From Bacteroidota bacterium (GTDB taxonomy: Bacteria > Bacteroidota > Bacteroidia > Bacteroidales > UBA1402), in NCBI GenBank assembly GCA_030706285.1, contig JAUZOU010000159.1, positions 1 through 6,941 on the forward strand: 6,941 nucleotides of DNA, in the 5' to 3' direction. Under the pieces are notes generated by a model. The model made no database searches. It was not told where the DNA came from and saw nothing but the letters and a program-made list of their open reading frames with translations. The position numbers and the translations under genes were made by a program. How positions within the stretch are numbered: the first letter of the stretch is position 1; each line of letters begins with the position of its first letter. Shown piece by piece: positions 1-6,182 of this stretch.

Positions 1-58
1 CCGTATCGACAGAACACGTTTAGATTCATCGAGCACTGGCAAAGCACAAAACTTTGAC

Positions 59-66
59 TATTTTTG
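59..66 (+). promoter_or_regulatory. Bacteroidota -7 promoter element of the GH43 gene
   Basis: TATTTTTG is an exact match to the Bacteroidota sigma-ABfr -7 consensus TAnnTTTG. A CTGG at 36-39, 19 nt upstream, sits where the -33 TTTG box belongs but matches it poorly. Transcription would begin near 73, giving a leader of about 20 nt before the ATG at 92. The placement is as expected for the downstream gene. Confidence 0.55.
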
Positions 67-91
67 CCTCCAACTTTTAATCATCTGAAAA

Positions 92-1150
92 ATGAAACGA
101 CAAACCATCCTGACATACCTGTTCGCTAGCCTGTTGATGATGACCGGCACGTTAAACCATACCTATGCCCAAAACAACAAAAACAGCGTTATCAAATCCG
201 GTACCGAATGGCTCGACACCAACGGTCACCGTATCAATGCACACGGCGGTGGCATGCTATATCACAAAGGCACCTACTATTGGTACGGCGAATACAAAGG
301 CGACTCAACCTACTGGAATCCCAAAGTCCCCAGCTGGGAATGTTACCGGACCGAAGCCGGCGGTGTATCCTGCTATTCCTCCAAAGACCTGGTCAACTGG
401 ACATTCAGAGGTGTCGTACTAGCACCAGACCTGACCAATCAGCGTTCCGACCTGCACCCTTCCAACGTCATCGAACGGCCGAAGGTCGTCTACAACGACC
501 GGACCCATCAATTTGTCATGTGGATGCACATCGACAGCGACAACTACGCCAAGGCCGCAGCAGGCGTAGCTGTCAGCAACTCCCCGGCCGGTCCATTCAA
601 GTACCTCGGTTCCATGAGGCCCAATAATGCCATGAGCCGTGATATGACCTTATTCAGGGATAAGAACGGTAAAGCCTATCAAATCTGCTCTTCTGAAGAA
701 AACCGCACGCTGTACATCAATGAACTCACCGACGACTACCTGAAACCATCAGGCCGCTTTACCCGCAATTTCATCAATCTATCCCGCGAAGCTCCGGCCG
801 TGTTCTTTCACAACGGCAAGTATTTTCTCATTTCATCCGCCTGCTCCGGTTGGAGTCCCAATCAGGCACAATATGCCGTTGCCGATTCAATGATGGGCGT
901 ATGGACCATCAAAGGCAATCCGTGTTCTGGTAAAGACGCTGACATCACTTTCTACGGCCAAAGTAATTATGTACTGCCCATCGCCGGAAAAAAAGATGCC
1001 TTCATTGCCATGTTCGACCGCTGGAACAAAAAAGACCTGATCAATTCCAGGTACATTTGGTTACCCATCCTTTTCAAATCAAACAATGTGATCGACATTC
1101 CATGGCAGGAAAGCTGGAACCCGTCAATAGCTTTCCGCCGTGTCAACTAA
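92..1150 (+). CDS. Secreted GH43 family glycoside hydrolase, exo-galactanase-like branch
   Basis: Probable exo-acting glycosidase releasing a terminal sugar from plant or host glycan side chains, in the periplasm or at the cell surface. Residues 1-26 form a signal peptide with a signal peptidase I site at TYA|Q and no lipobox. The rest is one five-bladed GH43 domain, opening with INAHGGGMLY and a YYWYGE block (E67). It continues with IERPKVVYN (E128), SRDMTLF (D184), REAPAVFF (E233) and FYGQSNYV (Q290), and ends near IPWQESWNP. This pattern recalls fungal exo-beta-1,3-galactanase Pc1,3Gal43A, where a Glu is the acid and a Gln replaces the usual Asp base. By that comparison E233 would be the acid, E128 its modulator and Q290 the unusual base. 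Subfamily 24 and subfamily 34 are both possible, so galactanase, galactofuranosidase and arabinofuranosidase activities remain open. The gene stands alone here, without visible SusC/SusD partners. It is richer in G+C than the genes downstream. Confidence 0.9.
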   Translation: MKRQTILTYLFASLLMMTGTLNHTYAQNNKNSVIKSGTEWLDTNGHRINAHGGGMLYHKGTYYWYGEYKGDSTYWNPKVPSWECYRTEAGGVSCYSSKDLVNWTFRGVVLAPDLTNQRSDLHPSNVIERPKVVYNDRTHQFVMWMHIDSDNYAKAAAGVAVSNSPAGPFKYLGSMRPNNAMSRDMTLFRDKNGKAYQICSSEENRTLYINELTDDYLKPSGRFTRNFINLSREAPAVFFHNGKYFLISSACSGWSPNQAQYAVADSMMGVWTIKGNPCSGKDADITFYGQSNYVLPIAGKKDAFIAMFDRWNKKDLINSRYIWLPILFKSNNVIDIPWQESWNPSIAFRRVN

Positions 1151-1171
1151 TCAGGTTGTCGTTTTTTTTTT
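1142..1171 (+). terminator. Weak intrinsic terminator after the GH43 gene
   Basis: A short stem CAAC (1144-1147) / GTTG (1155-1158), extended by a G1142-C1160 pair across a T-T mismatch, is followed by ten consecutive T residues at 1162-1171. The stop codon of the glycosidase lies in the loop. The T-run is convincing. The stem is weaker than a typical rho-independent terminator. Confidence 0.4.
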
Positions 1172-1189
1172 GCATAGCCACTGAACTTG

Positions 1190-1225
1190 AATGATTATAA
1201 ATCAACAGACCATATGAGAATCATT
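1190..1225. repeat. Inverted repeat AATGATT/AATCATT ahead of TrhA
   Basis: Perfect 7-bp arms lie at 1190-1196 and 1219-1225, separated by 22 nt, and a short T-run reaches 1228. The right arm overlaps the expected -33 region of the promoter at 1247. It could be an operator or a second, AT-rich terminator stem. Arms this short and AT-rich also arise by chance. Confidence 0.25.
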
Positions 1226-1246
1226 TTTAAGTTACCGGTTTCTGCG

Positions 1247-1254
1247 TATTTTTA
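1247..1254 (+). promoter_or_regulatory. -7 promoter element of the TrhA-like gene
   Basis: TATTTTTA matches TAnnTTTG at all but the last position. A T-rich stretch at 1224-1228 lies about 18 nt upstream, near where a -33 box would fall. The predicted start near 1261 would leave a leader of roughly 12 nt before the ATG at 1273. Confidence 0.35.
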
Positions 1255-1272
1255 CCGAAAACAAGTTAACCT

Positions 1273-1929
1273 ATGCACGAACTAAAATTTTACAGCAAAC
1301 GCGAAGAAAAGGCGAATTACCTGACTCATGCATTCGGCGTACTCATCGCCATTGTCGCTACTGTCTTACTGTTGCGCAAAGCCATTGCGGCTGACAATGG
1401 ACGGGCGATTGTCGCTTTTTCTATTTATGGGTTTGGTATGCTGGCTTGCATGCTATCGTCCACTTTTTATCACTATGTGCAGCAGCCTAAAGCAAAAACG
1501 ATCTTGCGTCATTTTGACCATGGGAACATCTATGTACTCATCGCTGCCAGTTTTTCGCCAATCACCTTGATTCTATTACGAGAAGAAGGTATCTGGGGAT
1601 GGGGCCTTTTTACGCTGGTCTGGATTTTTGCGTTAATCGGCATCGGTTTCAATTTTGGCAAACTAAAGACCAACAACAACCTCAAAACAGCTTCCTATGT
1701 ACTCATGGGCTTATCCATCTTAATCGCTGCGAAACCGCTGATCAGCGTAGCCCTGTCAAAAGAGTGTGTCAGTGTGTTGTATTGGATGCTTGCTGGTGGT
1801 TTGTTTTATATTGCAGGTTCCTTCTTTTACGCATTAGCCAAACGGGAGTTTGTTCACGCAATATTTCACGTGTTTGTGCTATTGGGATTGGCCTGTCACA
1901 TTGTAGCTGCATTTTTTATCCCTTTATAA
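1273..1929 (+). CDS. trhA: TrhA/hemolysin III (PAQR superfamily) membrane protein
   Basis: Integral inner-membrane protein of the hemolysin III / TrhA family, bacterial relatives of adiponectin receptors. The Escherichia coli and Bacillus members are linked to membrane homeostasis, and the name hemolysin is historical. At 218 residues it has the family's usual length. It shows seven hydrophobic segments and the family motifs. These are EKANYLTH near the N-terminus (residues 12-19), SSTFYH (62-67), RHFDHG (79-84), FSPITL (94-99), GGLFYIAGSFFY (175-186) and HAIFHVFVLLG (195-205), with H209 beyond. By comparison with PAQR structures, H67, H195 and H199 would bind zinc, with D82 and S63 nearby, so the active site looks intact. 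The ATG start gives the expected short cytoplasmic N-terminus. The gene is flanked by its own -7 element and a separate promoter downstream, so it is probably monocistronic. Confidence 0.93.
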   Translation: MHELKFYSKREEKANYLTHAFGVLIAIVATVLLLRKAIAADNGRAIVAFSIYGFGMLACMLSSTFYHYVQQPKAKTILRHFDHGNIYVLIAASFSPITLILLREEGIWGWGLFTLVWIFALIGIGFNFGKLKTNNNLKTASYVLMGLSILIAAKPLISVALSKECVSVLYWMLAGGLFYIAGSFFYALAKREFVHAIFHVFVLLGLACHIVAAFFIPL

Positions 1930-1953
1930 ACAGCTATAAACAACTATAAACAA
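1924..1953. repeat. Three tandem 10-bp repeats, consensus CTATAAACAA
   Basis: The units TTATAAACAG (1924-1933), CTATAAACAA (1934-1943) and CTATAAACAA (1944-1953) follow each other without spacers. The first unit contains the TAA stop of the TrhA-like gene. The array ends about 22 nt before the exact -7 element at 1976. It therefore covers the position just upstream of the -33 region of the methyltransferase promoter. A period near one helical turn places the AT-rich cores on one face of the DNA, as for a curved upstream element or a multimeric regulator site. The copy number is small and the function is unknown. Confidence 0.6.
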
Positions 1954-1975
1954 CGCTCGTTTCCATACATTTCTT

Positions 1976-1983
1976 TATTTTTG
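1976..1983 (+). promoter_or_regulatory. Exact -7 promoter element of the methyltransferase gene
   Basis: TATTTTTG matches TAnnTTTG at every specified base. No clear -33 TTTG box is seen 19-21 nt upstream, where the tandem repeat ends. Transcription would begin near 1990, about 27 nt before the ATG at 2017. The possible TTG start at 1981 overlaps this element and would not be in the transcript. Confidence 0.55.
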
Positions 1984-2016
1984 TACAGTGCTTTCAAAAA
2001 GAAAGCCATTTGGCGT

Positions 2017-3054
2017 ATGTCTCAGTTTTTAAATCCTGACGATGCAGAAAAAGTCAGGGAACTCACGGAAATCAGGCAACGGAACAACGAAGTCAGCTGG
2101 ATGCTGTGTGACTATCTGAACAACCATCCTTGCTTCATTAAAGAAGAATTGATGGACAGTGTCAGCCATGGTGGTGCTTTATCTGAAGAAACAGCCTATT
2201 TTGCCTTATTGACAGGCGTGTGCGGACTTGACATAGAAAGCAATGAACGGGACAGACAACTGGCAAATGATTATCTCCGCCCGGCTGTCAAAAAGCTGGA
2301 CATGACACCTTATCTTAACAATCCCTTCTATCGGAACATCCGGATTCCTGAAGCCAAATGCGGCAATTGGGAGCTGACGCACGAAACATACCAACCATAC
2401 GAAGCCTTTATCTATAATGACCTTCTCCTGAAGACAGACTTCAAGGAGATTCCTCGCATTGGCTTTTTCAATGAGACTTTTCAATTTCCGGCCGTTATGG
2501 AAAACGGGCATGAGTGGATGGCCATCAAGCCCAATGAGATAGAAACCATGCAGCCAGCCATTGATGCGATTGAAGGTCATGTCGTTACATTCGGGCTCGG
2601 GCTTGGCTATTTTACTTATATGGCTTCTCTGAAAGAAACGGTGCAGCACATCACGGTGATTGACTGCGATGATGAAGCCATCAGCCTTTTTAAGAAGTAC
2701 ATCCTTCCGCAATTCCGGTATAAAGAAAAAGTGGAGATTATTTCCGCTGATGCGTTTGAATATGCTGAAAAGACGATGCCAGACAAAACATTCGATTTCG
2801 CATTTGTTGATTTATGGCATGACGTATCAGACGGTCTTGAACTGTATCTCAGCATGAAAAAGAAGGAACAGCGCTTCAGCCAAACGAAGTTTCTTTATTG
2901 GATGGAAGAGTCCTTGCTTTCAGGCTTCCGATGGCAGCTTTTCGACTGGGTAATCAGCCATGCAGCATCGTATAACGAAATCCGTCACGGTTTAAGCAAG
3001 CCGTTTCTCTTAAAATTAGCTGCATCCAACACAAAAGTTCGTATATTAGCCTAA
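2017..3054 (+). CDS. Class I SAM-dependent methyltransferase-like protein, function unknown
   Basis: 345-residue cytoplasmic protein with a Rossmann-type methyltransferase core in its second half, closest in style to the spermidine-synthase-like group. Motif I is VTFGLGLGYF (residues 190-199). The acidic end of strand 2 is VIDCDDEA (214-221, D216 likely binding the SAM ribose), followed by ISADAFEY (242-249, D245 near the adenine) and FDFAFVDLWHD (259-269). The first 180 residues are mainly helical and charged and resemble no family I can name; they may recognise the substrate. No signal peptide or membrane segment is present. The reading frame is open back to a TTG at 1981, but that codon lies in the -7 promoter element, so the ATG at 2017 is chosen. 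The phosphoesterase follows after 33 nt, suggesting co-transcription. The substrate cannot be inferred; polyamine synthesis or protein or small-molecule methylation are all possible. Confidence 0.82.
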   Translation: MSQFLNPDDAEKVRELTEIRQRNNEVSWMLCDYLNNHPCFIKEELMDSVSHGGALSEETAYFALLTGVCGLDIESNERDRQLANDYLRPAVKKLDMTPYLNNPFYRNIRIPEAKCGNWELTHETYQPYEAFIYNDLLLKTDFKEIPRIGFFNETFQFPAVMENGHEWMAIKPNEIETMQPAIDAIEGHVVTFGLGLGYFTYMASLKETVQHITVIDCDDEAISLFKKYILPQFRYKEKVEIISADAFEYAEKTMPDKTFDFAFVDLWHDVSDGLELYLSMKKKEQRFSQTKFLYWMEESLLSGFRWQLFDWVISHAASYNEIRHGLSKPFLLKLAASNTKVRILA

Positions 3055-3080
3055 AGTCATTCAACAACTCGAAAATTCGA
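3042..3080 (+). promoter_or_regulatory. Possible weak promoter and inverted repeat before the phosphoesterase
   Basis: TATATTAG (3042-3049) matches TAnnTTTG at all but one specified position and overlaps the end of the methyltransferase gene. A short inverted repeat TCGAA-AA-TTCGA lies at 3069-3080, eight bases before the ATG at 3088. No -33 box is recognisable. The 33-nt gap fits read-through from the upstream gene at least as well. Confidence 0.2.
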
Positions 3081-3087
3081 CAAACAA

Positions 3088-4590
3088 ATGAGCAGGAAAT
3101 TTACCATCGTTTTGGGGATTATTTTCGCTTTCTTATGCGTTCCTTCATACCTTGTTGCGCAATCACTGAAAATCGGAGTCATTTCAGATCTGCATTATAT
3201 GGCTCCTTCCTTGCTTGTTGAAAAAGGAACCGCTTTTGAAAACAAGATGCGCACGGACAGGAAGCTGTTGGAAGAGAGTCCTGCCATTTTAAAAGCAGCC
3301 GTTGAGCAGCTGATTAAGGAACAGGTCGGTCTTGTACTGATACCCGGCGATTTAACCAAAGATGGAGAACTGGCCAGTCATGAAGGCGTCGTAGAAGTAT
3401 TGAAACCGTTATTGGATAAAGGAATTAAGGTGTTGGTGGTTCCTGGTAACCATGACATCAATAACCCTCATGCCGTCAGTTTCCATGGTAATACCACAAC
3501 GCCGGTACCGACCGTCACAGCGGCCGAATTCAGAGAAATCTATTCCGACTTTGGATTCAATACCGCTCTGCTTAACGATAGTCAGTCGCTGAGTTATGTC
3601 AGTGAGCCTGTTGAAGGATTGAGGATTCTTTGTATAGATGATTGTGACTATGACCACAATCTGTTTATTTCAAAAGGTGACTCCCATGATTTTTGTTCAG
3701 GCAAAGGCCTCATCAAACCGGAAACACGACTGTGGATGCAGCAGCAAATAGAAGAAGCCAGGACGCAGGGAAAACAGGTCCTGGCGATCATGCACCACAA
3801 CGTTGTTGAACATTTTGATTATGAAAGTGCATTTCCTGATTATATGACAGAGAACAGCACGGAGGTTCAACAGGCATTCATGAAAGCTGGACTGACCACA
3901 ATTTTTACCGGCCATTTTCACGCCATGGACATTGCCAGGGCAGATGACAAGAGCGGGAATCACCTGTATGACATCGAAACCGGTTCATTGGTCACCTACC
4001 CCTGTTCGTACCGCATCTTAGAGCTTTCCGGCGATTCAATGAAAATCGAGTCAAGACAACTCGGGAAAATCGAATCAACATTACCTGATCATGTTGATTT
4101 TCAGACATATGCACACAACGAAGCCGTAAAAAGAATGTCCAACCTGGTACTGGGTTTGGTCGACCAGTATTATCAGCAACTATCCGCTTCTGTTCCAAAA
4201 TATGCGGCTTCCTTTGTCACGATTCCTGATAAAAACGAACTGAAACAAATGGTATCAACTCATATATTGTCGGATTGCACCGACCTGATCCTGGCACATT
4301 ATCACGGAAATGAAAACCAGTCAGACAGTGCTCAATACAAGCGTGACAAGTTTTTGGCAGACATAGACGATCTGATACATGATTTTGCCAGAGAATCTTC
4401 CGGGATGCTGTACCCTGTCACCGAAAAGACGATAGAAAATGCCGACGCAACCAAGCGCATTAAGGACATCGTCATCAGCATCTGGGATGATAAGACCGGG
4501 CCTGACTATCCTAAGAAGGATTATCCTGGGCAACCTCATGAAGCCGTCAATGATTTGAATCTTGTCATTGCTTTATCAAAAAAGCCGTAA
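3088..4590 (+). CDS. Secreted calcineurin-like metallophosphoesterase
   Basis: Two-metal phosphoesterase expected to hydrolyse phosphomono- or diesters outside the cytoplasm. A signal peptide ends near residue 24 (YLVA|Q); C17 is not in a good lipobox. The metallophosphatase domain spans about 27-325 with every signature present. These are SDLH (D34, H36), PGDLT (D88), PGNHD (N121, H122, D123), MHHN (H236, H237) and GHFH (H276, H278). The active site therefore looks complete. Residues 330-500 form a helical, charged C-terminal region. Its overall plan (SDLHYMAPSL opening, catalytic domain, helical tail) resembles Listeria Lmo2642, described as a cyclic nucleotide phosphodiesterase. That is a likeness from memory, not a measured homology. 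The substrate is not determined; nucleotides, phospholipid head groups and cell-wall phosphodiesters are candidates. The gene lies 33 nt after the methyltransferase, likely in one transcript. Confidence 0.9.
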   Translation: MSRKFTIVLGIIFAFLCVPSYLVAQSLKIGVISDLHYMAPSLLVEKGTAFENKMRTDRKLLEESPAILKAAVEQLIKEQVGLVLIPGDLTKDGELASHEGVVEVLKPLLDKGIKVLVVPGNHDINNPHAVSFHGNTTTPVPTVTAAEFREIYSDFGFNTALLNDSQSLSYVSEPVEGLRILCIDDCDYDHNLFISKGDSHDFCSGKGLIKPETRLWMQQQIEEARTQGKQVLAIMHHNVVEHFDYESAFPDYMTENSTEVQQAFMKAGLTTIFTGHFHAMDIARADDKSGNHLYDIETGSLVTYPCSYRILELSGDSMKIESRQLGKIESTLPDHVDFQTYAHNEAVKRMSNLVLGLVDQYYQQLSASVPKYAASFVTIPDKNELKQMVSTHILSDCTDLILAHYHGNENQSDSAQYKRDKFLADIDDLIHDFARESSGMLYPVTEKTIENADATKRIKDIVISIWDDKTGPDYPKKDYPGQPHEAVNDLNLVIALSKKP

Positions 4591-4603
4591 TAAAAAGGTT
4601 ATA

Positions 4604-4714
4604 ATGTCTTGCCCCGTAAATTTCGGCAGCCAGGTTACTCGCTTCAGATTTAACCATGTCCGCCGGATAACCCGGTCAAGACGATTGTCTTTATTGAAAT
4701 TTCAATTTGTATGA
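4604..4714 (+). other. Candidate 36-codon arginine-rich upstream ORF
   Basis: An ATG at 4604 opens a frame of 36 codons that ends in TGA at 4712-4714, overlapping the ATG of the iron-sulfur protein in the ATGA arrangement typical of translational coupling. The peptide begins MSCPVNFGSQ and has seven arginines, including RRITRSRR. No ribosome binding site is evident and no family is recognised. A frame this short can arise by chance in a 120-bp gap, so it is recorded as a candidate only. Confidence 0.15.
4693..4706. promoter_or_regulatory. 14-bp perfect palindrome before the QueG-like gene
   Basis: ATTGAAATTTCAAT is a perfect dyad ending four bases before the ATG at 4711. Its position would let a bound regulator or a hairpin block translation or early transcription. 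TCAATTTG at 4702-4709 also differs from the -7 consensus TAnnTTTG at one base, but it lies too close to the ATG for a normal leader. The site is AT-rich, so chance is not excluded. Confidence 0.35.
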
Positions 4715-5400
4715 ACTCAAGAGAAGTTAAGGATTTGATTTTGAGCATGGGAGCCGATCTGTGTGGCATTGCGTCAGTCGATCGCTTCGCGAATGCGCCG
4801 GAAGGATTTCGTCCGACAGATATCTATCCGGAATGCAAATCGGTCATTGTGTTTGCAAAGAAATTGCCGGAAAGTATTTTCTATACCAATTCTGCCATCC
4901 CCTACTCTTTTGTGGATGATATGGCGCTGCATGAAGTATTGCGACTATCATTCGATATCACTGTCAAACTTGAACAATCTCAAATAACTGCCTTACCTGT
5001 TCCGTCAGAGCCTTATGATTATTGGGATACGGAGACCATGACAGGCAAAGGTCTGCTTTCTCTGAAACAGGCAGGCTACCTGGCAGGATTAGGCGTTATT
5101 GGAAGAAACAAGTTGCTTTGCCATCCTGTCCTTGGGAATCTGATCAAATTAGGTGCCATCCTTTCCAATACTGAATTCGAAGCTGATCCAATCATAAACG
5201 GTCACCTTTGCTCAGACAACTGCCGGTTATGTATGAACAATTGTCCTTCCGGGGCCATTACGGAAACTGGTGTCATACAAAAAAGGTGCCGGTCCTATTC
5301 TGAAGGATCCACAAAAAAGGGAACACCGATAACTATCTGTCATCTTTGCAGAAAGATTTGCCCCAACAGAGCCGGATGGAAAAAATCGCAATCAACATGA
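4711..5400 (+). CDS. QueG-like iron-sulfur protein (epoxyqueuosine reductase relative)
   Basis: 229-residue cytoplasmic oxidoreductase-like protein of the COG1600 superfamily. The N-terminal part has the QueG-type opening GADLCGIASVDRF and the core block AGYLAGLGVIGRNKLL (residues 121-136). The C-terminal part is a two-cluster ferredoxin domain: C167, C171, C174 and C178-P for one group, and C193, C210, C213 and C217-P for the other. All eight cysteines expected for two [4Fe-4S] clusters are present. True QueG has an Asp about 13 residues before AGLG that helps catalysis. Here that stretch is TMTGKGLLSLKQ with no Asp, and the C-terminal HEAT-repeat region is absent. This matches a shorter sister family often labelled epoxyqueuosine reductase. 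A role in queuosine synthesis is therefore doubtful and its substrate is unknown. ATG 4711 gives the normal N-terminus; the later Met13 would cut into the first strand. The amidase gene converges from the other strand 77 nt away. Confidence 0.85.
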   Translation: MNSREVKDLILSMGADLCGIASVDRFANAPEGFRPTDIYPECKSVIVFAKKLPESIFYTNSAIPYSFVDDMALHEVLRLSFDITVKLEQSQITALPVPSEPYDYWDTETMTGKGLLSLKQAGYLAGLGVIGRNKLLCHPVLGNLIKLGAILSNTEFEADPIINGHLCSDNCRLCMNNCPSGAITETGVIQKRCRSYSEGSTKKGTPITICHLCRKICPNRAGWKKSQST

Positions 5401-5485
5401 AGTTGAACCCCATGATGTAAGTCCCGGTGCTACATTCCGTCCCAAGTAGCAGGACATTCAACCCGTAGTGGATAAACTTAGGCAT
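5333..5485 (-). other. Candidate small hydrophobic ORF overlapping the amidase stop
   Basis: On the minus strand an ATG at 5485-5483 overlaps the amidase stop codon (ATGCCTAA, 8 nt) and opens a 50-codon frame ending at 5333. The peptide starts MPKFIHYGLNVLLLG and has two hydrophobic stretches, roughly residues 4-14 and 27-40, then a basic tail. Small hydrophobic proteins, such as those named smalltalk, commonly accompany amidase genes in Bacteroidota, and holins accompany phage lysins. The 3' part lies antisense to the iron-sulfur gene, which could create hydrophobic codons by chance. I cannot confirm homology. Confidence 0.25.
5402..5462. terminator. Stem-loop between convergent genes
   Basis: Nested inverted repeats fill the 77-bp gap: GTTGAA (5402-5407) with TTCAAC (5457-5462), GTCC (5421-5424) with GGAC (5452-5455), and TGCTAC (5428-5433) with GTAGCA (5446-5451). 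The inner two pair as ten base pairs with a three-base bulge. The position suggests a two-way terminator, but no T-run follows directly on either strand. The same bases lie in the candidate small ORF, so the structure may instead be incidental or regulatory. Confidence 0.3.
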
Positions 5486-6074
5486 GGTACGTCTTGCCAA
5501 ACATTCCGCAGATGGCTTTAGCGATAAACACCGCATATTTTTCATTATCTGCGTCGGTATTGGTGTCCTGAATAAAACCGGCTTCAACGATGTGTGACAG
5601 CATCTTTGGATGACGTATCCAGCCAAGGCTGCCGTGGTTGCTTTCGGTGTCTGGCCTGCTCCAGGAACGGGTATTAGCACCGGCCGCAATCATAAATGCT
5701 ACCATTTCTCCGGCTATTTCCTTGCTGCCTCTGGAAGGAGGATGATAATAGATACCCATCATATTGGTCTGTGACAATGGTTTGAAGTTGGCATTGGCAT
5801 CTTTATGAAGCTCAAGTGCCCAATCCGTTGTCGCCTTTCCAATTTCGTTGACCAGGCTGATCGATCTGGAGAGGCTATAATCCGGAATCATCAGCACCGT
5901 AAACCCGTTGGCTGTAAGATGTCCAGCCAGTCTTGTCACAATGCATTTTGCCACTTCATTTTCCTTGGCCCCGGTTTTGGCATCGATGGCTCCAGGGTCC
6001 GATTTTTCACCTCCTATGCCACCATGCCCGATGGATAGGATGATGCGGTTGATTTTTGCGAGTCGTGGATTCAT
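5478..6074 (-). CDS. N-acetylmuramoyl-L-alanine amidase (Amidase_3), no signal peptide
   Basis: Zinc amidase of the Amidase_3 family that cuts the bond between N-acetylmuramic acid and L-alanine of peptidoglycan. The 198 residues are a single catalytic domain. It has LSIGHGG (H17) followed by SDPGAID (25-31), KENEV (E38), the SLSRSISLVNEI segment, LELHKDA (H90), and HIVEAGFIQDTNTD (E164). The zinc ligands would be H17, E38 and H90, with E164 as the catalytic glutamate; all are present. There is no signal peptide, cell-wall binding domain or membrane segment. It would therefore need a holin-like route, as phage endolysins do, or act after lysis. The gene points towards the QueG-like gene, and a small hydrophobic ORF begins inside its stop region. 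No other phage genes are visible here, so a prophage remnant, a domesticated lysin and a host amidase exported otherwise are all possible. The ATG start puts the first beta strand (RIILSIGHGG) after a ten-residue lead, as expected. Confidence 0.9.
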   Translation of the reverse strand: MNPRLAKINRIILSIGHGGIGGEKSDPGAIDAKTGAKENEVAKCIVTRLAGHLTANGFTVLMIPDYSLSRSISLVNEIGKATTDWALELHKDANANFKPLSQTNMMGIYYHPPSRGSKEIAGEMVAFMIAAGANTRSWSRPDTESNHGSLGWIRHPKMLSHIVEAGFIQDTNTDADNEKYAVFIAKAICGMFGKTYHA

Positions 6075-6103
6075 ACGTTGGAAGGTTTTTTGTGGATACG
6101 AAG

Positions 6104-6111
6104 CTAATATA
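6104..6111 (-). promoter_or_regulatory. Candidate -7 element of the amidase gene
   Basis: Read on the minus strand, TATATTAG matches TAnnTTTG at all but one specified base. The predicted start near 6097 gives a leader of about 22 nt to the ATG at 6074. No -33 TTTG is seen at the right distance. The same octamer occurs at 3042-3049 before the phosphoesterase. Confidence 0.3.
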
Positions 6112-6159
6112 GTTAAAAAAAGTGATGTTGACTGGATTTACCTGTCATTACAGCATTGT

Positions 6160-6182
6160 CCTGTCAAAATATAAACGACAGG
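6160..6182. repeat. Inverted repeat CCTGTC/GACAGG with an extra copy upstream
   Basis: Six-base perfect arms at 6160-6165 and 6177-6182 enclose an 11-nt AT-rich loop. A third copy of CCTGTC at 6141-6146 can also pair with the right arm, extended by one A-T pair to ACCTGTC/GACAGGT, so two alternative stems are possible. It lies about 30 nt beyond the -33 region of the amidase promoter on the minus strand. An operator or a switching RNA stem would fit; no T-run follows. Confidence 0.3.

Noticed and set aside
1..57. Possible 3' end of an upstream gene: the frame from base 1 is open to a TGA at 55-57, ending in HWQSTKL.
   Set aside because: Only 18 codons are visible, another frame is also open through the region, and no family is recognisable.
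1273..1929. Reading the hemolysin III protein as a virulence toxin.
   Set aside because: The name is historical; the PAQR zinc-site residues point to a membrane homeostasis protein.
1981..2016. TTG-initiated N-terminal extension of the methyltransferase.
   Set aside because: The TTG lies in an exact -7 promoter element, so ATG 2017 is preferred.
2206..2712. Long minus-strand frame inside the methyltransferase gene.
   Set aside because: It lies wholly antisense to a gene with clear methyltransferase motifs and its translation has no recognisable domain.
4565..4657. Minus-strand ORF of 30 codons starting MVKSEASNLA between the phosphoesterase and the QueG-like gene.
   Set aside because: The peptide looks protein-like, but it is very short, overlaps the phosphoesterase end antisense and has no known relative that I can name.
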